64,000 bases of DNA from Asterias amurensis (lineage: Eukaryota > Echinodermata > Asteroidea > Forcipulatida > Asteriidae). The notes under the pieces were generated by a model, which was not told the origin of the DNA, did not search any database, and worked only from the letters and a program-made list of their open reading frames with translations. A program made the translations under genes and the position numbers. Of the stretch, positions 32,828 to 42,440 are shown piece by piece; the first letter of the stretch is position 1; each line of letters starts with the position of its first letter. The DNA lies in contig NC_092648.1 of assembly GCF_032118995.1 (NCBI RefSeq), forward strand, positions 22,596,450-22,660,449. Direction: 5' to 3'.

Positions 32828-35611
32828 ATGGCGGTTTCAACTGATATCTTTGTTGCAGCAGTAACGATGTACATATTGTCAGTCGTGCCTCCAGCATCGT
32901 GCACGTCAGTTTCTCCATCGATACCGTCTATGACCGTCAATAACCAAACTACTCCATGTAAACTGTACAACGTAACAATGTTTGATTGCAGTGCTCGCAA
33001 TTTGTCGGCCACACCCATCGATATCCCTATAACGCTAACCCATCTCGACATCTCCATCAATCGGATATCAAACTTGACCGGTTTCAACTTCTTGTCAAGC
33101 CTGAAAACTTTAAACTGTTCAATCAACATTATTCAAGCAGTTGTCGGTAGCGACTTTCAAGGTTTGATTTCCCTGCAGATACTTGATTTGTCACAAAACA
33201 GTATCAGCTTTTTTGCCGACAACGCCTTCATCTGGCTTCAGAACTTGGTGCGACTTGATCTATCTTCCAACTACATTGTATCCATACCGACAGCGACATT
33301 CGAGGGTTTGGGTGAAATCCTCGAGCTCTCCCTGCGGCTGAATGATCTAACAGAGGTACCCTCAGACGCACTCGCCAACCTGAGAAAGATTGAGACATTG
33401 GATTTGTCGTTCAATCAAGTCAAACAATTCGAACTTGGGTTGGGATTCCAATCTTTGAGAAATCTCAAGCGACTTTTACTGTTCGGAATGAACATTGAAT
33501 TCCTGGCCAACTCAACTCTGTCTGCACTGAGCTCGCTGCCTCTTGAGTACATTGACTTTTCGTTCAACGATCTCGTTTATATAGATACCGGTGCTTTCTA
33601 CCCAGTGCAAAATATTAAAGGACTGAGCTTACGAGAAACTTCTTATCAAATTATTGATGTGTTGCCTTCTGGGCTATTTGAATTGGATCTATCTAGAGTA
33701 GACAGTGTTGTTTCCAATGGAGTTTTAACCGTACGGATTGCTGAAAGTCTATCGAGACATCTTCCAAAAGTAACATCAATCTCTTTCGCAGAGAACAAAA
33801 TAAGATGGATTGAAGACTCCGCACTTGGTAAGTTGGTAACTCTTGAAAAACTTGACCTCAGTCTTAACCAGTTGAAGGCCTCCGGAATGACTAACGAGAC
33901 ATTTTCAGGTCTGCACAATCTGGAAGAACTTCACCTATCTGATAACCATTTAAACGAAGTTCCAAGAGATGCACTCACACCATTCAACGTGACTGGTTCC
34001 TTACGGCGGTTAAATTTGGCCGGTAACAGTTTGATCAGCTTAAATGCAGATGATTTTGCGTCTGTTCCCTTTTTGACAAGTCTGAATCTTGAAAGAAATG
34101 GCATATACAACTTAGATAACTGCTTGGATAATCTTCAGAATCTTAAGTTTTTGTACCTGGCTAACAATCAGTTTTACAGACTACCACCAGCAGAGGGCTG
34201 GGTAGCTCCACTACGGAGTCTTCGACTTCTTGATACGTCCCATAATCCGGGAGGAGAGTACCTCACAAACACACTCAGTACTTTAGCTCCTGCACTTGAA
34301 GAAATGTATGTTAGTAATATTCGTGACGATTTCGAACTCTCGATTCTTCTCAACTGTACTTTACTCATCACATTAGATGTGTCCCATAATGGACTCACAG
34401 ACAATGATTTCTACACAAGAGGCTTGTATGGCTGGAGTGCGTTGAACCTGCCTAAACTTAAGACTTTAAATTTGGCGGGAAACGCAATGCAATCTCTGCG
34501 TGTGAATGTTTTTCAACGAACTCCTCGGCTTCGATGGATAAACTGCAGCAGAAACTCCATCGAGGATGTTGACGGCAAGACGTTTGAGAACACGACGGAC
34601 ATTAGGTTCATAGACCTCAGCGAGAATCAGCTCACAAACCTCTCCGCTCTCAGTCCATCACATCTTCCTAACTTACACTCGGCGATATTCTCCGGAAACA
34701 AAATATCGTTCGTTGACGTAGAGTTACTTAAGGAAAGCAGGCTTCCATCTCTTAGTTTCCTTGACTTGAGTCACAATCCATTCTCGTGTACATGCGATGT
34801 TCAGGATTTCAATCAGTGGATTATTGAAGATGTCAGAGTGTTCTTGCCGTCTCCATTTGAGTACAAATGCAATTCTCCAAGCAACCTGCAAGGGTACTTA
34901 ATCACACAGCTAGTTTTTGATCAGTGCGTTTCGCATCTTGCTCTGTACCTTGGCGTGAGCTCGGCAGCAGCGCTCATCTGTATATTCACTGTGACCATCT
35001 TCTGCGTTCGGTATCATTGGCACTTGCGCTATAAATGGTTCTTACTGTTTCCCAGACGTCGTCTCATTAGAAGAGAAGTTCGCGAGGAGAACAGTACGGA
35101 AGAAAGCAGAGTCAATAATAACCCTCCCAAGTTTGATGCGTTTGTGTCGTACAATGACCACGATCAAGAGTGGGTGGTGAATCAATTGATTCCACGTCTT
35201 GAGGAGGATCCAAACGAGGGTGAGAGGTTTCGGTTGTGTGTGAGCGAGCGGGACATTGATGCTGGTGGCTCCAGAACGGATGCCGTCGTTGGTGCCATTC
35301 ACGACAGTCGCAAGACTATTCTTGTCCTCTCCGACCACTTTATGGAGAGCGAGTGGTGCTACTACGAGATGCAGATGGCTCATCAAAGACTCTTCAACGA
35401 GGGGCAGGATGTACTTATTCTCATCCTTCTTAAAGATGTTTCAGACAGCAAGATGACATTGCTGCTGCGGCAAACCCTCTGCAGGAAGACCTACTTCAAG
35501 TGGCCACATGACAATCTCGGCCAACAGTTATTCTGGGACCGGCTTAAAGCAGAATTGAAAATGCGATCGATCGTTAATCGTCGTGTGGATACCCAAAGTT
35601 TATCTGCTTAA
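32828..35611 (+). CDS. Toll-like receptor A (single exon, intact)
   Basis: 927 residues in one exon. Start chosen at 32828 (AAGATGGCGG context) because it opens a signal peptide (residues 1 to about 25, hydrophobic to ASC). The reading frame stays open for 90 more codons upstream, but that extension has no signal peptide and is interrupted in copy B. An extracellular array of roughly twenty LRRs (LDLSQNSIS, LDLSSNYI, LNLAGNSL types) ends in one LRRCT cap with the CTC cysteine pair (residues about 650-700). One transmembrane helix (about 704-727) and a TIR domain (about 767-915) follow. TIR box 1 is FDAFVSYN, box 2 RDIDAGG (usual Pro replaced by Ala), box 3 FW. The single C-terminal cysteine cluster marks the vertebrate-like (sccTLR) class expanded in echinoderms. 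Role: pattern recognition, signalling through TIR adaptors. Ligand cannot be inferred. Confidence 0.93.
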   Translation: MAVSTDIFVAAVTMYILSVVPPASCTSVSPSIPSMTVNNQTTPCKLYNVTMFDCSARNLSATPIDIPITLTHLDISINRISNLTGFNFLSSLKTLNCSINIIQAVVGSDFQGLISLQILDLSQNSISFFADNAFIWLQNLVRLDLSSNYIVSIPTATFEGLGEILELSLRLNDLTEVPSDALANLRKIETLDLSFNQVKQFELGLGFQSLRNLKRLLLFGMNIEFLANSTLSALSSLPLEYIDFSFNDLVYIDTGAFYPVQNIKGLSLRETSYQIIDVLPSGLFELDLSRVDSVVSNGVLTVRIAESLSRHLPKVTSISFAENKIRWIEDSALGKLVTLEKLDLSLNQLKASGMTNETFSGLHNLEELHLSDNHLNEVPRDALTPFNVTGSLRRLNLAGNSLISLNADDFASVPFLTSLNLERNGIYNLDNCLDNLQNLKFLYLANNQFYRLPPAEGWVAPLRSLRLLDTSHNPGGEYLTNTLSTLAPALEEMYVSNIRDDFELSILLNCTLLITLDVSHNGLTDNDFYTRGLYGWSALNLPKLKTLNLAGNAMQSLRVNVFQRTPRLRWINCSRNSIEDVDGKTFENTTDIRFIDLSENQLTNLSALSPSHLPNLHSAIFSGNKISFVDVELLKESRLPSLSFLDLSHNPFSCTCDVQDFNQWIIEDVRVFLPSPFEYKCNSPSNLQGYLITQLVFDQCVSHLALYLGVSSAAALICIFTVTIFCVRYHWHLRYKWFLLFPRRRLIRREVREENSTEESRVNNNPPKFDAFVSYNDHDQEWVVNQLIPRLEEDPNEGERFRLCVSERDIDAGGSRTDAVVGAIHDSRKTILVLSDHFMESEWCYYEMQMAHQRLFNEGQDVLILILLKDVSDSKMTLLLRQTLCRKTYFKWPHDNLGQQLFWDRLKAELKMRSIVNRRVDTQSLSA

Positions 35612-36207
35612 AACTCTATCGTTTCTTATATTATGTCTATGTCATGTAACCGCAACCAAAAACTTAGTTTGCTTTGATTTAGTGAACGGAAGAATTAGAA
35701 GACGATGCAACCATGAATATGCCCGTTTCAGAGTAGGAACATTTGGTTAAATGTCTGACAAAACATAAAACATGTGGGAGTCTCATTTATGTCTTGATTT
35801 CCGTTCAAGAGTAAAAACAAAACAAAAAACAACAACAACAATACTTGCCTCATCATTACTCTTTTGCCTGTTCCTGATTGTTTATAAACGAATGAATAAT
35901 CTATTTATTCTTGCGATTAGTTTAACAGTTGTACTATATATGCTGATCGACACGTCGAAGTGAAACCAACGGTTATATTCAGAACCACTCCAACTCATTT
36001 TAGAGATTATCATTACATGGCCGTAAACATTTACTATATCACATTTCCACCATTCAAAGTTTCAAATCCTACTTAATTTTACTGTGCTATAAGAGAACAC
36101 TGCAAACGGGATTTATGTAATGCTAAGTTGTGCTACATTTTGACCGAAAATGGCGTCCAGCTACCCAGTCAACTCTATGCCGCAGCTCACTCAATACACA
36201 GCTCTGT

Positions 36208-36345
36208 TTCACGATACAAAGAGTTAAGACTATAGTCTTAATTGTCTGGAGTTAAGACGAGTTACTCGTTAAGACGAGTTACTAACTCAAAAAGAGTCCC
36301 AGGACTAGTCCTATAAGTTAGGGCTTGTTTTGTGAAATCGACCCC
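36208..36345. mobile_element. Palindromic element with TTTCACGATAC / GTGAAATCG ends (unit A)
   Basis: Left end GTTTCACGATACAAAGAG, right end TTGTTTTGTGAAATCGACC. Internal GACTATAGTC and GACTAGTC palindromes. The counterpart in unit B is 45588-45745, with different internal indels. Confidence 0.5.
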
Positions 36346-36970
36346 GAATCCAGTAGGCATAATAATAGGCACTCTTTTTTAAAAACAAGACCACATGGCG
36401 TCGTAACAAGTTTAACATTAGTTTCCTCATTAATTATGACACACCAACTAAACAATGATATCACACTGAATGTAATAATAATGTGTATCTTCAAGAGAAG
36501 CAATAATGTACTTTTATTTCTACATTAACGTATACCATCTAGTATCGCTATTGCCCTTTTCAATACTGAATCATTGGCGTGCACTCTTTGTTACTTTGTA
36601 AATAAACACATATCAAAAGTACATAACGATAATCTGGTTACTTTATCAAATTAACAACTTGATAAATAATGTTTCAAAAACGTTGTTATTTTCTCTTTGG
36701 AATGCGAAATATTTTTATTCATTAAAGTATAATAGGCCTATGTTATATTTAGATAAAGAGGGTCCGGTATGTAGAGACCACAAGTAAACTTTTACCCGTA
36801 TGCCTATCGTGCATTTCACAAAAACTTTGATCAGACTATAGTCAATTGGTTCAGAAAACAATTTGTACCAAAACAATTGTTTGTACTTTCGTTGTTGTTC
36901 TGTTTTATTTCTGTTATCGACAGTATTTCTCTTTGGTGCGTTTTCGGTCGTAACCAACAACTGCTTGGGT

Positions 36971-37359
36971 TTAAAGACAGTGGACACTATTGGTAATTGT
37001 CAAAGACCAGTCTTCTCACTTGGTGTATCTCAACGTATGCATAAAATAACAAACCTGTTCAAATTTGAGCTCAATCGGTCGTCGAATTTGCGAGATAAAA
37101 ATGAAAGAAAAAACACTCCTTGTCACACGAAGTTGTGTGCGCTTTCTGATGCTTGATTTCGATACCTCAAATTCCTAACTTGAGGTCTCAAAATTAAATT
37201 CGTGGAAAATTACTTCTTTCTCAAAAACTACGTCACTTCAAAGTGAGCTGTTTGTCACAATGTTTTATACCATCAACCTCTCCCCATTACTCGTTACCAA
37301 GAAAGGTTGTATGATGATATTTATTTTGAGTAATTACCAATAGTGTCCACTGCCTTCAA
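36971..37359. mobile_element. Full-length GTGGACACTATTGG MITE in unit A
   Basis: TTAAAGACAGTGGACACTA to TAGTGTCCACTGCCTTCAA. The orthologous copy in unit B (46619-46892) lacks its right third, so the insertion predates the duplication. Confidence 0.85.
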
Positions 37360-38604
37360 TTGTCCGTTGGCTAAACCACTTGACAATGATCGAAACAAGT
37401 GAACACGCACAATCTAGATAAAATGCATTCACCCCATTACATGAATAAACTTACTCTCGCAACCCTTTCAGTTTAATCAACATGCTTGTATTGTATCTAT
37501 TAGTCATGAGAGAGTTTGAATTTCACTTATCAATATTTGTTACCTTAATCCGGGTTGCTGTACAAAAGGGCACTGTGGTAATCCATATTGAGAAAATAGA
37601 TACAATTATGTACACTGATGCTAAACGGATTTTTTTTTATCATTCTGACCATGGAGGAAGAAATCTAAACCAAACATGAAAGTGCAACCAAAAACAAAAC
37701 ACATACTAAATACACAGGGTCGACTCTTTATTTGGTACCAACTCACTACACTCTTTTTCAGTTTGGAGCAATTAGTTAATGCAGTTCTAGGAACCTAGTT
37801 GGCATAAAACATGGCAATTATTATAAAGTATTATCTAAATAGACTTGCAAAAGTCGTCCATTGATTTGATTTATTTATTTTTGATGCAACTTTGTTATTT
37901 AAACTAACAAGTTATAAACCACAATTAAAATCAGTTACCCCTGTGGTTTATGACTCTTTAATAATGCGACTGCCTTGAGCAAGGCTAGCATTTCGCACGA
38001 TACTTCAACAGCCTAGCTGGAGCCGGACTTGAATCCAGGACTCGAACCAGAAACAAAGCATAGGTTAGCAATAGCCCATATTATTGTATGTTCAGTGAGA
38101 GAATTTCAGTCAACATTCAGTATTTCAGAAAACTACAAAAATAAGTGTACATTTCTATGCTTAATTTGGGGAAAAAGAAAATGGTTTAAAATTGCAGTAA
38201 GTTAGCGACTACTAAAAAAGGAGACTACTGCTAAAAAAAATACAAGATGGAACTGAAGTTAAGATGTACCTTCTAAAAGATATTAATTTTATACAATCTT
38301 GTTTTGAAGATTCTGAAAAGTAATTTTTTTCAGGCAACTGAAAATATACTTGGACTCCGATTGTACATGTATATAATATTTGTGGTAAATAAAAACCGAC
38401 TTTACTTTCCAATCCTTTGAATGCGATAATGCAGTGTTGTATGCAAACAGCAAAATAAAAATGTAAGAAGTAAAATTGAAGTTGTCTATGTTGTATATAT
38501 GTTTAAAAGATAGTTCATCATAACTAGCGAACAATGTTTTCTAGAAATTTGTCAACAAAATAATGTATGTTTTATACCTCAATTTGGTGGATTTTTAATA
38601 AATA

Positions 38605-38805
38605 TAAAGTACTCGCACTCGGAGATCTGAATGCCAAGTAGTCAGCTGTTGGACTTGGCACTTGGCTATAATACTTAGTACTTGAACACTTGTACTCATA
38701 CTCAATGGCCCAAGTACTACTACTCAAGTACATCTCAATCACCTTAGTACTAGGCACTCGACAGTACTTGGTACTCAACTAATAAGTACTTGACTACACC
38801 ACTGC
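38605..38805 (-). mobile_element. hAT-like short element, AAGTACT-rich (unit A)
   Basis: Minus strand begins CAGTGGTGTAGTCAAGTACT, a typical hAT terminus (CAGTGGTG), and is filled with AAGTACT words in both orientations. The unit B counterpart is about 48126-48323. The other end is less certain. Confidence 0.5.
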
Positions 38806-39491
38806 TTTTATATATATATATATATATGTATATATAAGCAATTCATCAGGCTAACAAAAGCAATTGTGTATCATAAAAACTCTGTTATTCAGAGAACACC
38901 ACACCCTAAAGGGAAGACAAAATAATGGTTGATCAAAATTTAACAACCATGATAAAAAAGATTTGCATCCAATTACATTTTCGGTCATTATAAAGCAGTT
39001 AACAGCAATTGCATGATTCGTTTGTCATATTAATAATTAAAAATAATACTCCTAATAATATATGGTTCTTATTTCCATAATATGGTAACTGTCCTAGTAG
39101 ATGGATCAAGATGCCTTACAACATTATTATCCCTGTTCATACTTTGATAATTCCTCAATCTTTCTCAACTCTCTGGAGAGCGTATAACCTGAGGCTGCTT
39201 AAGTTATAGTGCTAAGCGGTTAACCAAATACAATACTGTCTCAGTCCTCTCAGGTTCCCAAATATACACCTGGGTTAAGAGAAGCAATTATGGTTCAGTG
39301 CAATTTGTGTGAGCGCAGCTTTGGTGCCAGTTTACAGACTTGCGTCAACTTTACTTCAACTATACCTTTAAAATCATTCAGCCTTCGTAACTTCATTAGC
39401 CGGGAGTAACACTGCTTGGCCCATATAATTTCTCTTATTACTTATGTTGGGCGGGTTTTTAGAGAGAAAGTAGGATGGGGGATGTTGTGAA

Positions 39492-41082
39492 CTATAAAGG
39501 TTTTGGTGGAATTTGGTAGTTATCCGGTACGTAACCCATCCTTGTCTCACCAAGAGCAGCACAGATGATGTTGACTGCTGCCTTAGACGTCATTTCCTCC
39601 TCAGTCTGTGAGCCAAGCTCAGGGTTGACTTCCACCAGGTCGATCATGTTCACCAAGCCTGTCAGAAGACGTACACAGACAATTAGTTAACAAGTAATAA
39701 AACACAAGGGAAGCTGTGGTTGAACACAAAAAAATACTTGAAACTGCGACCTCCAGATTAACCTGCCAGCGCTATACCAACTGTGCTATCTAGCCATGTG
39801 TTTGTCAGTTTTAGCTCTGTAAATATTGATGTATTCTGGTTTATTTATGAAATTAACTGGCGGCCAAGCAGGCCGAAAAGCACATTTACAGGTCATAATC
39901 TTAAGACAAAATTTGAATTTATAAAAGTGAACCAATCATCATGGTAAGATTATCAACAAAATTGGTTGACTGTAAGAAAAGTGTCAAAGGGTTGTTTTCA
40001 ATCTTGGCACAATCAACCTAAATAACAGTTGGTTTTGTAAATACTCAGTGTTACCATTCTATAACAAGCAACAAGTGGTCCTTACCTGTCGATCCCAGTT
40101 CCTCTGCAATGTACAATCCTTCCCGGTAGGTCAGACCACCAAAGCCTAAACAAAAAAGAAAAAGTAACAACAAATGTAGAGCTTTAGAGCGAACCATAGG
40201 ACTGGGGGTCCTCTACATATACATCGCCACATTTCACAAATGATGCATGTCTCCTCCTATATACATGTAAAAGGTACCAACTTCTCAACTGAACAGCTAG
40301 TCCTTGCTAGTCCTTGGTAGGACCATGTAGGACCATGGTACTACTCTCTTGTTAAAATCCCAGCAAAAAGGTTTTTGGTTGCTTTGACAACATGCACAAA
40401 ATAAATTGTTATCAATAGTGCTGAGACATACTGGTACACACAAATTTATGAATAATGGCGTGTAATGGTGTATCTGGTCCTGACACTTGTATCCTTAAAG
40501 GAAAGGTACACATTTGGTAATTACACAAAACAAATATTAAGTTAAAAACTGACTAGGTAACGAGCATTGGAGAGCTAGTAATATTATAAAACATTGTGAG
40601 AAACGGCTCCCTCTGAAGTAGCATAGATTTTGAGAAAGAGGTAATATCTCACTAATATAATAAAAGACTTCTAGCTAGAAGTCTTTTATTCCTATCTGAA
40701 AGCACACAAATTCGTCTGACAAGGGTGTTTTTTCTTCCGTCATTTTCTCGCAACTACGATGATCAAATGAGCTCAAATTTTCACAGGGTTGTTATTATAT
40801 GCTTATGATGGGATACACCAAGTGAGAAGACTGGTCTATGACAAATAGTGTCCAGTGCCTTTAAGCTACGCTCTTCGGATGTGACGTAAAGCTGATGGTC
40901 CTATGTATTGTGTAATAATCCTACACAGGTCACAGGTCTACTATGTTGTAATCCCAAAGCAAGCTAGTTAAGAAACTGTCAGAAAACCCATACATAGATA
41001 CTTACTTGGTGTTCCAGTGCTAGGGGCAACTTGTGGATCAAACGAGTCAATGTCAAAACTCAAATGCAGAGGTCGATTACCC
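39492..41082 (-). pseudogene. Orphan duplicate of arginase exons 6-8 (unit A)
   Basis: Minus-strand exons 41082-41006, 40145-40086 and 39658-39492 copy the last three arginase exons of unit B. All splice sites are canonical, phases join, and the reading frame reaches the same stop after IPPKPL. They encode LSFDIDSFDP (two Mn ligands), GGLTYREG and LVEVNP. No exons 1-5 accompany this set, so it has no promoter of its own. It could be silent, or used as an alternative 3' end of the arginase transcript by skipping unit B exons, since it lies downstream on the same strand. The protein difference from unit B looks nil or very small. Confidence 0.8.
40495..40864. mobile_element. TTAA-bounded MITE, GGAAAGGTACAC subfamily (unit A)
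   Basis: Starts TTAAAGGAAAGGTACAC and ends GTCCAGTGCCTTTAA. It lies in the intron between orphan arginase exons 6 and 7. The unit B partner is at 50014. Confidence 0.75.
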
Positions 41083-41148
41083 CTAAAAATGAAAAGGATT
41101 TAAAATAAGCCTAAAAATTTGCATATTTGACTTCATATAAAAATGTCC

Positions 41149-41334
41149 AGGGCCCAATTTCATAAAGGCTATAAGCATAAAAATTTGATAAGCACAGAAA
41201 AAATCTTGCTTCACAGAAACTGGTTACCAGCTAACATTCCAAAAGGTTAACATTCTTGCAACGGGCGTCCCACTCATTTTCAGCTAAGCAGCATTTTCTG
41301 CTTGACAGCTTTATGGACCTGGGACCAGATTGAT
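41149..41334. mobile_element. GGGCCC-type MITE (unit A)
   Basis: CCAGGGCCCAATTTCATAAAG at the left, given here as GGGCCCAATTTCATAAAG, and AGCTTTATGGACCTGGGACC at the right. The partner in unit B is 50694-50872. Confidence 0.65.
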
Positions 41335-41893
41335 GTACGCCAAAATTAAATGTCTCTTCTTACTGCTGTTTTCTGCAGTTTGAAGATTATCATTCTGAGT
41401 TTAATTGGTGCTTTTGTGACAAAATGTCTGCACTAGCATTCACTGAGTCCTGGTTTACAGACAAAAGAAAGTAATTATAGAAAAAGTGAATCTTAAAATT
41501 AACTGATTATGCAGTCCATATTTGTACAAACTCTCAAGAGAAACAGCTTTGTCTGAAAAAACACCAAATTACTTTGCATACCACTCTTGATCAATTAACT
41601 CCACTAAGCAGGGGCTACAAAATATGTAAAGGCATTATTTGTTATTATTTATTTTATTTGCCAACTTTTCTGTTGGAAGAAATATGAAACAAATTTGATG
41701 AGACTTTGTTTTTTCATTAAAGCCATCCATTTGTTGACTTCCCACATACTGCCTCAGAGTAACGCCCACAATGTTGGAATCAAATTAATCATCTTGACCA
41801 TCTTTACACTGAATTTTAAATGCATATTTGTCAGTTAAATTTAAAGGCATCCTAGTTAATCTTCATCTGACTCCAAATTCTCCTGCAGAATCT

Positions 41894-41899
41894 GTACTG
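41894..41899. other. Duplication junction A/B with six-base filler
   Basis: Unit A's last bases GCAGAATCT are joined to unit B's first bases TACTGTACATG through GTACTG. The filler repeats part of the adjacent TACTG. The native right edge (51377) also begins TACT, so a four-base match may have guided the join. Confidence 0.75.
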
Positions 41900-42440
41900 T
41901 ACTGTACATGTCTCTCATCTGTTGGCTGGGCCATGGCTGGGCGAAGTGTGCGAAGGACACTGGATGTATAGCCTCTCCATTCCAAATCCGAGTTGTGTCC
42001 ACTCTGACACATTGCGGCAGTCAATAACCAGTGCCGTTAATAATTTAAAAAAAAATGGGTGTGAGTGTGGTTTAAGCTGCTCTATATACGAGAAGCGCTG
42101 AGTTTTTTGTGTTCTTCAATAATTATTATCAATATTGAAAACAAAACTCCTCGCTTCTCAGGGCAGCTTTGAAAATAAGTTATTCAACAGGAAACAAAAT
42201 GCAAAATGAAACTTCCGTTTTTGGAGGGACTATGGACTCTCGGTTATGCTGTTCACCAACTATATATACAGTGTATCAGTTTTCTTTTTCCTGTGATCGG
42301 ATAAGGAATTTAACACCTGATAGTTCGATGTTAAACTACATTAGCTGCACCCAAACCCGGACCTGCACAGTCATGATCAAATTCGGCGTTATGTTTGTGA
42401 CTGTTTGAATGTGCCACAGCTACCTCAAATTGAATTCAAG

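Larger units (their letters stand above)
35612..39491. other. Downstream of TLR A, no gene seen
   Basis: AT-rich sequence shared with unit B. Contains a palindromic repeat (36208-36345), a possible poly(A) signal AATAAA at 36601, a full MITE (36971-37359), a hAT-like element (38605-38805) and a TA microsatellite (38811-38836). No ORF with a recognisable domain. Confidence 0.6.
32290..41893. repeat. Tandem duplication unit A (9.6 kb)
   Basis: This stretch is nearly identical, in the same orientation, to 41900-51376. Identity begins at TACTGTACATGTCTCTCATC and ends at CTCCTGCAGAATCT. The unit carries TLR A and a copy of the last three arginase exons. Unit A differs by scattered substitutions and indels, lacks the MITE found at 46173 in unit B, and has a full-length MITE at 36971 that is truncated in B. 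Confidence 0.92.

Noticed and set aside
38811-38836. TA repeat as a regulatory or origin element
   Set aside because: A simple microsatellite, present in both duplicated units.
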